From assembly GCF_947179165.1 (NCBI RefSeq), contig NC_077247.1:45676935-45740934 (forward strand): a stretch of DNA of 64,000 nucleotides, written 5' to 3'. Below are positions 1-11,696 of the stretch, in pieces. The stretch comes from Solanum dulcamara. Taxonomy: Eukaryota > Streptophyta > Magnoliopsida > Solanales > Solanaceae. The notes under the pieces are model-generated. The model did no database searches. It was given only the letters and a program-made list of their open reading frames with translations, and was not told the DNA's origin. A program made the translations under genes and the position numbers. The stretch's first letter is position 1, and each line of letters begins with the position of its first letter.

Positions 1-284
1 TGTTGAGGGAGAATTAATGCAGTGATGTGTTAAATATATTCTAGATTAGTGGTAGAGAGCATTGGTTTCTAATTCTGTATGGTTAATTTCCCTTATATAA
101 TAAATTATCTAATTTCATTAAGGTTAGCTTACCATATTTATAATTGTAAGAACTTCTATGTATGGAGGCACCTTGTATATCATCTCAACCAAATTGAATA
201 CAAGTTCTCTCTTTTTTCCTCTATTTTCACACATCTAACATAGTTTAACCTTATAGAAAGTTTTTTTCTAATTGACATACCAAC

Positions 285-3200
285 CTGGATGTATATATCA
301 AACACTCGCCTTCCAAGACTGGTATAGGTGCTGTCATTTGTAAAACTTATCTCAGCAAAGTGCAAGCTGACATTGTAACCCCCATTCCTCAAGCAATAAC
401 GGAAGTAAGTGAGTGAGAGCGGAGACATCCGTGCGTGATTGTACAATTCAGAGAGGCTTTTTGATGGTGTACTTTCAATAAAACGTGCATTTTGGTCGTT
501 ATTATCATCCATAAAGTCCCCAGTGCTACTCAATCCCCAATAATTGGTGCTACTGCTGAAATATCTAGCAGAACCACCATCAACGCTTGCATCTCCTGCA
601 TAATGAACTTCTCCATCGCTCTCCTTTACAGTAAAATCATTTCCACCACTACTAACATGTAATGAACACCCATCTGCCAAGGAAAATAATAGAAGTCAAT
701 GCTCAAAATATTTCTCATTAAGTTAGGAAAATGATCAAGCAGAAAATATTTCCAACGATTAGGTTGTGAATCCTCAAATCACCTAAAAACCTGTAGATAT
801 ATGACTTTAAGACTGAATCCACCCTTAGAATGTCTCTGTGTTAAATATCAAAAATGAAACTAACTTGCTACAGTCTCTTGCATAGTTGAGCAGTTTGCTA
901 TTTGAGTGAAGGAGAAGAAGGCCAAGCGGCTAAAGATGTAGTTTCAGATTCTTACTACTGATGGGATTCATATTCCATATGAAAATTGAATAACTTTCCA
1001 GAGAAGAAAAGAACATACTTACACCGACGACAAGTGAAATCCCTCGTACATGGAAGAATTCTCATTCTGTATATGTTAAAGCACAAAAGCAGTTAGAAGA
1101 AAATCTGAATCAAATAGGAAAGTAACCACTTCTGCTTTGCACTTCCTTTTTCCCTCAGTTTCATCATAAATCAGAATTTTAATGTTTCAGAATAATAAGA
1201 AGAATCATCTTACAAGGGGCTTACTGCTGCAGAGCTCTTGTACAAGTTTAAATACAGATTCCTGTAGAAGGAATAATTATCAGAACCATATATGCTTATC
1301 CAATAAATAATGTAAAAGCATGAATTAACAAAAATGGACCTATCCTTACATGTTTTGCTGACAAGCATGTTTGTCAGGTCCTTGCCATGTAAAATTATTG
1401 TAAGAAAGATCACTGCATGCAACGGATGCTATTAGATGTCACCTTCCCGATTATGAACCAAGCAGTTGTGAGATCCACATGAAGACGAAATATGGAAAAA
1501 ATAATGCCAATGTGAATGAATCAAAAATTGCTTTTGCATGCCACTGTATGACCACTATGTTTATGAATAAAAATTATGACATGTTCCACAAAGACTGAGT
1601 CCATCATACACCAGCAGAAATCGTTTATGAAATTAGAATATTAACAAATATACACTTACACATTTATTCCATTCTTCAAAATTGAGTCTGGTATATCTCC
1701 ACTGAGCATGTTGCCAGTAAGAAACCTATGTAGAGAACATAAAGCAGTTAGGCAACAGCAAATCTGGAAGTATAAGAACATATTTATACACTTCATACTC
1801 GAAGATGTTCGGGTATGAGCAAAAGAAGATTGAGAAGAGACTGAAGTTACTTGCTAATAAAAAAATAAAAAGGACATCATATTTGAGAGAATCTACTTTT
1901 TGTAATTCAACTTACACAAACTTCAGCACACTTCTAGCACTAATATAGTTTGGGATTTCTCCAACTAACTTGTTGAAGGTAACGTCTCTGCATAAAATTG
2001 AATAGAAAATCATGATTACCATTTGAACTCTCAGAAGGAGATAGAGGAGATGAATCTGTGCACACAAACTCTTACAACCGCCACATGTATATTGTAGAAG
2101 AAAAATGTATAAGAGCCAACTCTATATGTTAGACTAAATAATGTACTGGAGAGATACAAGAAGAGGAAGGATGAGAAGTTTAATGAAAAGCAAAGAGCAG
2201 CATGAAACCTCTAGATATTAAGGTGTCATTTACTAATTAAGAACGAGCGCGTAGTTTCTCAAACAGCCTCAATTATCTTTTAAAACTGGAAATGCTAAAC
2301 ATTTTAAAGTCACAGAGAGCACACTAGCTGTGATAAATCTCAACTTTCCAAACAAAGAAATTAAAAGGGACTTTAATTTCTACAGGAGTTCTTGGTAGAG
2401 AAGAAATGATTCCCAATTGTTTTTGACTGGAGAATGTAGTGTTAACTGAAAGAGGTGCCAATAGAGGACAGTAAATAGTGTGAACTCAGAGGATCCAATG
2501 GTCAAGGACAGAGGAGGAAGGACAGAAAATCATGTAAAAGCTCTCTCTCTCTCTATTTAATATCATGGAATTTGGAATGCAGCTGAAGAACTTTGAATAT
2601 TAGGTGCAGAAAATTAAGTCCATAACTTACAATACTTGCAGATCCTTCATCGCCCAAATATATACAGGAAGCTCTCCAGAAAGGCTGCAGTTTCTCAATA
2701 CCCTGTATCGAAATTTAATTAGCTTAAGGAAAGCTAGAATGCTTCATAGCACACTGTAACTGTACAATGGTTTCCACATATCGGTATAATTTGACATACA
2801 AGTTATGCAATCCCATTATATCACTCAGTGAAGGAAATGCCTGAACTGGTCCACCTATGTCACTGATCCTCCTGTGTACAAAATTCCATGAGAAAACTGG
2901 CAAAGAGTAAATGCTCTACAAAAACCTAGTAAAAAATAGTTAAGATAATGTTGAAAGGTTCTCTACTCACAAATCTGTTAACTTATTCAGAAGAGATATG
3001 TTTGATGGAATGGGACCCTCTAGTCCGGTGGCATGCATCTCCCTTCATATATCATCAAGAAAAAGTTTAGAAACTCTGCCAAAATATTTTTTTGAAGGTT
3101 GGAAGGTATTTTGAAAGATCTTACAGTTTGGTAATTTGTTTCCAGTTCTGTATGAAATCCGGAATTTGTCCACTGAAATTGTTGTCACTTAACCTACTGT

Positions 3201-6200
3201 ATAGTAAAATTATACTGTGAGATATTCTATTCCCCAAGAAAAATAGGGACTAAAAGGAGCTGGGCTAGAATGTATGCTCTTACAAATCTGTTAAATTTAC
3301 GAGTTTGGAAAATGAAGTTGGCACCTCCCCCACCAATTGGTTGGAGGATAAAATCCTGAAAGTAGAAAAAGAATTAATCACCCAATCTATGCATCAATCA
3401 TTCAGGTGCCAAATGCCAATTATTCTTCAAGTTTGCTTTAGGAGAATATAACAAAGTGGAAGAGATAGGAGAGTCTTACAGGGTTTGCAAGTAGATCAGT
3501 TTCCCTAGTTCAGAAGGAACACTGCCTGAAAACTGGTTTGCCTCGAGATTCCTGGTTTAAAACATTTCATCGGATAGAATAAAGAGAGCAAATAACCACC
3601 AAAATTATATTTGGACAACATAGCTGCTACATTTTCTTTTGCAATATGTATCAATAATATGAGAAATTTTTTGTCTAGTTAAGAGAATCCAATCTCCAGA
3701 CCGACATCATAGAAGCAAGTTAAAATAGAAATTCAATACATACAGGTACAAAAGGCTGCTGATATTTCCCAACTCCTTTGGGATTTCCCCTGACAACCGG
3801 TTTACAGTAACAGAGCTGGATCAAAAAGTATGCAATTACAATTTGAAAATGAAGACATGACAAAAAAAAATCATCAGCCGGAAAGAAGGTGGGTCATTAC
3901 ATGTTAGTCAGCTGTGTTGCGGCCCACTCAACTGGAATTCTACCACTGAGATAGTTGTATGCAAAATCACTATAAATGGGGTAAGAAAGACGAAGGCAAA
4001 AGATTTAGTGACTTATGTTGATATTGTCATGAAAAAAGAGGCTAGTGAAAGGATCAACTGTGAAAATGGTAAAGAATAGCTCTTACATTTCTTCGATGTA
4101 GGGAAGCTTAACCAATTCAGGTGGGAGTACTCCTGGAAGATTTAAACCCTTTAATACACTGCAACGTGAAAATAATATATAAAGACATCAATTATGGAAC
4201 CAAATGCAATAGAAATAAAAAAAGATGTGGACGCAAGTGGAGAAACCAAATGACTGTTTGTGATAAAAGAACAAAGACAATGAGTGGTATTTAGCCCAGT
4301 TGAGACAGAAGAGTTCGTATGAAGTCACTAGAAGGAAACTTCTGAATTGATATGGCTTTTCTAAACCCGATAAAAGCATAGCCTATAATGTTTCTCTTTA
4401 CAAGCTCCAGGAATACTTAAGTTTGAATAAGCCTTTAAAGTAACCATACATATTGGTTCTAGGGAAAGGAAGTTCATGAAAAATCCGACAACCTCTTTAC
4501 TTCAGAAGTACTTGAGTTCGTTCATTCAATTTTATTTCAGACAGACATCAAGTAGGATTGTCCCCAAGCTGGCTCTGGGGTACCATTGATAATCACTTAG
4601 ATATTGGTAGAAACAAAACATGCATGACAAACTAAAAGGTTGCAAACAATTAATCAATCTCTATTTGGTAATAAGGTGTAAATGCCTCACATTTTTGTGA
4701 TGTGGTCTTCATGATCACATCCAACAATTTTCTCATGCCACTGTAGCTTAACTGTGACTCCAACGTCTTCAACTCTGCATAAATCTGCATCGAAACTCAA
4801 ATATGTTGCACCCATCGTTTTGGCAATATGTTGGAGGACATTCACTGAAAAACAATCAGTAGGTTGAAATCAACTAGTATAGCTTGCACTATGCAATCTC
4901 CACAAAGGTACTATTTGACAATTACAACTGGTAATAACCAAAAAGGTCATCAGCCGAAGAAGTTTAGAAAAATTGATTTCTATTTAGTGTCCATTAAATT
5001 GAAAAGAACTACTCTCTCTAGTAAATATTAAGTGAATTGTTGGGGGCACATCCCTTAAGAAAAATATTTTAAGGACATAAATTAAAAGTTATTTTCCACT
5101 ATTAATCTTTTGATTATACCCAAACTATTCTACTAGAAAATAAAAAGTAGTTAAGAACCTCATTAAATGAAGGGTAAATATGAAAAAAAAGTCCCAACAA
5201 TTTTTCTGAACTTTGAACAATTCACTTATTTTGAACTATGAAAAAAGTCCCAATAATTCATTTTATATGAACCAGAGGGAGTATATAAACTATTGAACAC
5301 TTTCTATCTGTAAGACAAGCAGAAAGATTCAAGATTAGGCTGCTCAAAAGCATGTTTCATCCCTTAATGCGACCGAGATGCCATGATTGTAAGCTAATAA
5401 GTGTCCACACTGACAATTAACACCTAACAAAGAGACCTAGATGCACTCCATCACAAAAACTACTGAAATACATAAAGTCTTTCCAGAGAATAGGGGGACA
5501 CGTAGTACACTTCACGCAAAAGTAGCGTATAAAAAAGGGACAATTTCAAATATATACAATAAATTAATTAGTTTACAACAAATATAGTCATGTTTTATTT
5601 ACATAAAATAGCCATAAATTATACAGTGAATATATATTATACCTTGCCAAAAGTCATAGAAAGTATACACTAACTATATAATATAGATTACTTATATATG
5701 AGTTATACACTGAATATACATTATGATACATTGTATACATAAAATATACACTGAGTATTCATGAATATACACCGAATATAAATGAATATGCACCGAATGG
5801 CTATTTTTTTGGTAATTAAAATGACCGAATGGCCATCTACTGTAATTATCCCTGTTAAAAAATCATCCTCTTCGTGCCCTTGATTCTAGTAAAGGGGTTA
5901 TGAAAAGACTTGTTATTTTCTTATATCCATGGTGTAAGGGCCAACTTGCATACACAACGACTATTCCACCAGGTACCTAACACTCAAACCAGTTCAGGTA
6001 CCAGATAACTTGCATTCTCTGGACATCAACTTTGTACTTGTAGTTCTGGACAGAAATGACTTGTAAAATAATGCAACTCCAGAAGTAGAGTATAAATGTT
6101 CAACCCTAGAGGGGGCTTTACGCAAAAACTTACCAGATTTCTATGCAAATTTTTTATGTGAAAGATGGTCACATAGTATTCGTCAATCTTTTCTTAAAAA

Positions 6201-6815
6201 CTGTTTCACTTCCCTTTGTAATTTATTCCAGATACATCATATAAATCCTAAGATTCTGGCAGCCAAACGTCTTATTAAGTATCTTTTTTCAAGAATAACT
6301 ATTCAATATCTGTATTTCTTTTTCTTATTGATTTGTATATGCTTTACTTGATCTAAGGGTCTATTGGAAACCTCTCTACCTTCACAAGGCCAACACTTCC
6401 ATGTCAAGACGAGCAAATCAGAATAACACCTAAATTGGAACATTCCAACAAGAAGACATAGCATTAATTTCAGGAAATTGGTAACTAACTTTAATAATCC
6501 ATGATTTATCTATTTGAAAACAGTAAAGTTCACACCTTTTCACTATACATTCAAGTAATTCCATCCATTTCTCATCTTCTTTAAAAAGACAGAGCTGTAC
6601 TAAGAAATTTAGTATTTCTTGATCTGCTAAAGTAACCCCACCCCACCCCACCCCCCACCCCACCTTCATATGGAGTCCAAAAAAATAAATACCCATTAAA
6701 GGAAGAGAAAAGAGCAGCAGTTTTTACCTTCTTCTTGAGGCACTCTGGACTCTGCAGATATCAAGAACAAGAAACAGCAGTGTAATCTCAGAATCCAAGC
6801 TATGGTTGGGTACAT
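285..6815 (-). CDS. LRR receptor-like kinase with malectin domain, 5' part (3' part off window)
   Basis: Plasma-membrane receptor kinase of the LRR-VIII-2 type (the At1g53430/At1g07650/RFK1-like group); ligand unknown. Sixteen exons are readable on the minus strand. Exon 1 (6815-6728) begins MYPTIAWILRLHCCFLFLIS, a signal peptide. Exon 2 (4844-4691) is the N-terminal cap. About ten near-uniform 72-nt exons, each one leucine-rich repeat, follow at roughly 4159-4088, 3971-3900, 3817-3746, 3551-3480, 3356-3288, 3197-3126, 3043-2972, 2870-2813, 2702-2631, 1988-1917 and 1725-1660; one example reads VLKGLNLPGVLPPELVKLP. Exons 1412-1350 (DLSYNNFTWQG) and 1066-1023 form the linker with paired cysteines. 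Exon 673-285 (GCSLHVSSGGNDFTV to GRRVFDIYIQ) is the first part of the malectin domain. The rest of the malectin domain, the transmembrane helix and the kinase domain are not in the window. The start is chosen because it opens the signal peptide and leads in frame into exon 2. Intron 1 is about 1.9 kb. Exon ends in the LRR block are good to a few bases only. Confidence 0.88.
5011..5283. mobile_element. possible Stowaway-like MITE in intron 1 of the receptor kinase
   Basis: The left end reads ACTCTCTCTAGT and the right end, at about 5270-5283, reads CCAGAGGGAGTATA, the inverted form of the common CTCCCTC Stowaway terminus. The interior is AT-rich and non-coding. The termini match only in part, so this may be an old degraded copy or chance. 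Confidence 0.3.
5546..5851. mobile_element. possible small non-autonomous element, TATACA-rich
   Basis: About 300 bases inside intron 1 begin GGGACAATTTCA and end with the approximate inverse (TGTAATTATCCCT). The interior repeats short TATACACTGAATATA-like units. The flanking nonamers TATAAAAAA and GTTAAAAAA agree at 7 of 9 bases, which would fit an old Mutator-type duplication but is weak in such AT-rich DNA. Confidence 0.3.
6635..6664 (-). repeat. C4A/G4T simple repeat, G-rich on the transcribed RNA
   Basis: A run of CCCCA units lies about 63 bases inside intron 1 of the receptor kinase. On the sense (minus) strand it gives at least five tracts of four or more G separated by single T, fitting the G-quadruplex consensus. 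Confidence 0.7.
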
Positions 6816-7984
6816 TTTTCAAGATTCAAAAATGTGTAAAAGAAAAGAGAAAAAAAAAGTGCACTTTACTAGGAGGAATATATGAATCCCAAGAACATAA
6901 ACATCAAAAAAAAAAAAAAGAGAAAGTGCGCATCAAGTTGGAAATGATTGGTGCTGGAGCTGTAGTTGTGATATTTTTTTTGACAAAAACGAATGAGGAA
7001 TTTTGGAGGCATGCATATCTGTTTGATCGAGTGCCATTATCCTACATTAATTTAGTCATAAATTTCCTACAACAACAGTAACCTTTCGTCTCGATTTATG
7101 TGAAATTAACATAAAATTTTATTAAAAAAATAAATTAACACTATTTAACAATTTGTGTGACTATACAAAATAATTTTAAAATCAATTATTTTTAATTAAC
7201 AAAATAAAAAGATATGTCATATACACTGAGACAAAATAGATGTAGTTGATCTAAGAACCTCCTCCAGCTTTGATTTTTCTATATTGAGACCGGAGGCAAT
7301 AAACAAATAATATCAGCATAATAAATAGTATTTTTTTCATTTAAATTTATACGGTATAATTTGATTCGGTATTACATTTTAGAAAGAAAAAAAAACTTCA
7401 AATGTTAACATATCATAACATTTATGTAATTATAAGATTTTTAAAACTTGTAATCTTGAATATGTCATAATATTCATCACTAAAAAAAGTAGTAGCAAAC
7501 AAAATTTATAGTTAGTTATTAAAATCTATCGTTAATCTTATTTGGCATTATTGATATACTGTTAAATTTGTGAGGTGTAAATTAATATTTTTAATGGATT
7601 AAAAAAATAGTAATACCACATAAATTAAAATGAGAGAGTACTTTATTTGATCGAATGTATTAGAAAAAAATTATAACTATAAGCTTTGGTTGATTGTATT
7701 AAACAATACACGCATTAAGTTATGCGGAAATTTATTATATAATATTTTATGTAAATATAATGTGGAATAAAACTACGTATTGCAAATATCGAAATAGAAA
7801 GTATTTAAAAATAAAAATAGTCCTTAATGTAAATTATCCCTTCATAACATTCCACGTATATAATATTATTTCTTAGTATATAATATCCTTAATGTGGAAA
7901 AATATATTACTATTTAAGCTAATCAACACATGTGCCCGGTCAAATTTCCACCATGAAGAAAAGTTATATGCAACATTAATTATT
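6816..7984. other. AT-rich spacer upstream of the receptor kinase
   Basis: This holds the presumed promoter of the receptor kinase near 6816-7080. The rest is AT-rich DNA with no supported gene. A faint inverted pair (TTCGTCTCGATTTATGTGA near 7087 and its rough inverse near 7230) may be a degraded MITE. Short open frames here have no recognisable content. Confidence 0.5.
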
Positions 7985-9358
7985 GAGATAAGTGTAAAAG
8001 CACATTTAAATTATCATATTTTTTTTGAGTTTCATATCTAAATTATTGAAAGGTTGAATTTTATATCTAAACTATCACTAGTTTAAGAAACACACATCAG
8101 TGATATGTGTAGAAAACTCTCTCTACTCACTCTATTTTTTGAAAAAACCTGACCATATTGTATTCCATATGGACAAAATATTTCACTTTGATAATAAATA
8201 AATAAATTAATAATATTAGTTAAAAGTTAAAGACTAAAGTATTTATATCTCCAAAAAAAATATTTTTTTAATAAAGAAATTACTTTTTTAAAAAAAAATA
8301 TTAAAAAAATAAACTTTAAAATATTTTGGTCACGCACTCCACTCACAATCTCCGTCCTTTTATTTTTAAATTTTTTTAAAATTCTTTTATAAAATATTTT
8401 AAAAAAATTCATACTTCACCCATCCCCACTCCTTCCTAAAAAAATTATTATTTTTATTTTTCAAAAAAAAAAATTATACCGACTCCATCTAACCCTCCGC
8501 TATATATATATATATATATATCTTATTTTGTGTTATATATGTACATATATTTTTAGGAAAATATTTTTTCCTACTTGCGTACCGAATATAACAGAAATAA
8601 AAATTTTATTTTAAGAAAAGTCTTGTGGGAAGTAAAAAAAATACTTTTCTAAAATTATATATATATATATATATATATAACATAAGACAAGAAAAAAAAT
8701 TGAAAGCGGAGGATTAGCTGGGGCGGGGTAGATTTTTTTCTTAAAAAGTAAAAATAAAAACATTTAAATTATTATTTGAATGGGCGGGGGATGAAGTAAG
8801 ATTTTTTTTAAAAAAAAATCTAAAAGAAATTTAAAAATTAATAATAAAACTAAAAAAGTCGGGGTGGGCTGGGGTGGGGTGGGCTGGGGTGGGGGTATGG
8901 TGAGAGAAAGTGGTGGAGTGAGGTAAGAAAAATATTTTTATATTTTATTTTATAATTTTTTGGGGGCGAGAGATAGTAATATTTTAATCTTTAATTTTAA
9001 CTAATAATTTATTTAGTATTTTTAAGGTTAAATGTTTTATCCTTATGGAGTGTGATGTGACTATTTTTTAAAATGAATCCCTTTGCCCCTCATTCTTCAA
9101 GAATAAGGAAGATCCTTTTCAAGTTTGAATTTGTTCATTTGGAATCTTGGTTCTTCTACTTCATATTTATTTAATATGAATATTTTCCCTCAAAGAGAGA
9201 GTGTATTACACACACCATAATAAGAGTGCAATAAAAGAGAGATGTATGTTTCTCAAACTAATAAGTGATAGTTTAGGTATGAAACTAACACTTTCAATAG
9301 TTTAGGTATGAAACTCAAAAAAATAAAATTGTTCAGGTGTGTTTTTGACACTTATCTC
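7985..9358. mobile_element. long foldback Mutator-like non-autonomous element with 9-bp TSD
   Basis: The ends are exact inverted repeats, GAGATAAGTGT at 7985 and ACACTTATCTC ending at 9358. They are flanked by a perfect 9-bp direct repeat TTAATTATT (7976-7984 and 9359-9367), the duplication size of Mutator-like elements. The inverted similarity continues inward with gaps for several hundred bases: the TTTGAGTTTCATA segment near 8025 pairs with its inverse near 9310, the region around 8218 with that around 9000, and the (TA)n at 8502-8523 with the (AT)n near 8656-8680. Almost the whole 1374 bp can therefore fold into a hairpin. No protein is encoded. The right arm contains a G-rich run at about 8865-8897. 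Confidence 0.85.
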
Positions 9359-9367
9359 TTAATTATT

Positions 9368-11696
9368 CGATAAAGTTATGAAATTAGTCCATATTGTTTC
9401 TCTTTTGTCTGTCGATCGACAACCTATTTAAATTAAATAATGTAGTCATAAAATTTAAAGAATTTTACATTAACTTACAAGGGTCCTAAGTAATTTTTTT
9501 AGTTGGTTAACTTCATAGTTAATGATCATGTTTTCAAAGTTTCTAACGTTCAGGATGTCCAAAAAAATAATAATACAAAAACAATAATCTCTCATTATAT
9601 TGGTTAAGACAAAACAAAATTGGATGAAACAATATTTATCTTTCAAAAAGTAATAGCAAATTAAAATAAAGCTTTCAAGTAACATGATAATAATGTGACA
9701 GCTAAAATATGTAAATTACATGACCGGATAAATATAAGGTAAATATTTATTTAAATTATATCAATTTAATGTATCATAATTTAAAAAATTTAATTAAGTA
9801 AAAATATATATTAAATAAATAAATACATACGTAAATATTTGAGGTGAGTAAATGACAATCAATTCAAGTTTTGAGACTTTTTGGGTGCTCAGTGCTCATA
9901 TTGGTGTTATCCAAAGTACAAAAGTCATAGTTCGATCTTCGTTGTAGTGGAGTGAGAACTATGTGAAACAATTCACCACTTTACTATAATAAACTTTTAT
10001 ATGGTTAATGACACATCTCTGTCACCTGGTTAAATCATGGCAACAACACTTGGTGATATTTCCATAGTTGGAAAAATATTGAAATGTTTGAAAGTTGTCT
10101 TACGTGTGTAAGTGACTAAGTTTAGTTACTAAAAAAAAATAACAATCAAGAAAGGAAAATAGGGATAAAAAATTATATTTATATTTTAATAATTTGTGCG
10201 AAGGTTATAATTTTAATAAAATTTAATGAAAAAGACGTAATTCTCTGATTCTTTTCCTCACGATCAACAATTCAAGAGCTTTGCTTTATTCCTAAATCGA
10301 CGAAATACTTGTTGCAACTTTACTACGAATGCGGAGCCAAACTTTGATCACAACCGTACATGTATGAAAATTTGCAGCTCACAACTTAGAGATGAAGATT
10401 TTTTTGTATGCAAAAGATTTGTAGACCACCACTGAAAAGTAAAGTTTTTTTTTTTTTTATGTATTTCTTCATGTTCTTCCTTTGTCTATGTCTTTCTGGT
10501 CTTGTGAACCCCTTTATATAGGCGTGAGCTAGAGGACCTTGAGCTTGAAGAGCATGAGTTGAGCTCGTCTTGTCAATTTAACAGACTGACCCAAATATAG
10601 TTTGGACTTTATTTAAGTTATATAACTTTAATTTAAACATTGATCCAATTTTATTAACCAATAATTTGACTTGGTCAATATAACATGAATTTAACAATTA
10701 ATTCAAAATTTAATATAAATTTATTAATAAAATTTCACTTTTGATGCATCCTTGATATTTTCAGCAGAAAAATTGAAATTTGTTTAGGATCACAAGTCAT
10801 AACATTGATTCTTCAAGAAAATAAATATCTTTTGGAGGGACATTTTTTTCCTTCCTTTTTTATACTTTCTTTTTCTATAATTCAATTTTAATTTTAATTT
10901 AGAGAAATTAAAAATTTGTCATGATTCATTAACTAATGGACTCTTGATCAATTTCATAATCATAAATCAAGAAATTCTTCTTAACTCATATCTCTTCAAT
11001 TTCTCTTCTTAATTATATTCATAACTCCCATAATTTTCATATTCATAACCCCTAAACTTTAATTTGTAATACCTCGTGATATTCCTCTATTATGCCTATA
11101 TAAACTCATATTTTGTTTCATGAAGACTCCCGGTCAAAGTTAGTCTTTCTCTTCTCTATCACTTTGGCTTGTGAATTATAACATGTAACAGGAAAGAAGT
11201 ATGTGAACACAAAAAATATTTAATTCTTAAGTCTTTCTTTTCATTTTTATGTTTAGTTGTGCTTTCTTAATTTTATAATATATATTTTTACATATTTGGT
11301 ATCCTCCTCCAAGCAAGTATATATATATATGATCAAGAAATTCTTCACGACAATCATACTAAGGTAATTTTGATAGCGGTAATAATTTTAATGCATTATT
11401 TTTGTGTGGTTAGTTGAAAAGTCAATTTTCGTCGAACACTAATTTAATAATTATAAAGTGTAGCGATTATGATATTTGTTTGATTTCAAGATATTATGAT
11501 TTTGAATTGTTAGTACACTCGATTTTTATTTTTATTTTGCAGATGTATTGTATAGTTTAATTTTTTTCCTCTTTTTGATATAATTATTTTTGAATTGGTA
11601 TAATTGGAATAGAAATATTATAAATATCATACATAGTGCAATATCATATTAACAATTGTATATATTTCTCTTGTGTTTTGTGTTAGTATCATTCAA
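9368..11696. other. AT-rich intergenic spacer, no gene seen
   Basis: More than 2 kb with no convincing coding region on either strand. It has an oligo-T run near 10445 and AT microsatellite-like stretches near 11317. Short open frames lack recognisable motifs. Confidence 0.5.

Noticed and set aside
6806..7081. 91-codon open frame upstream of the receptor kinase
   Set aside because: It overlaps the kinase gene's first exon and leader on the opposite strand, is Lys-rich from A-runs, and shows no domain or codon pattern.
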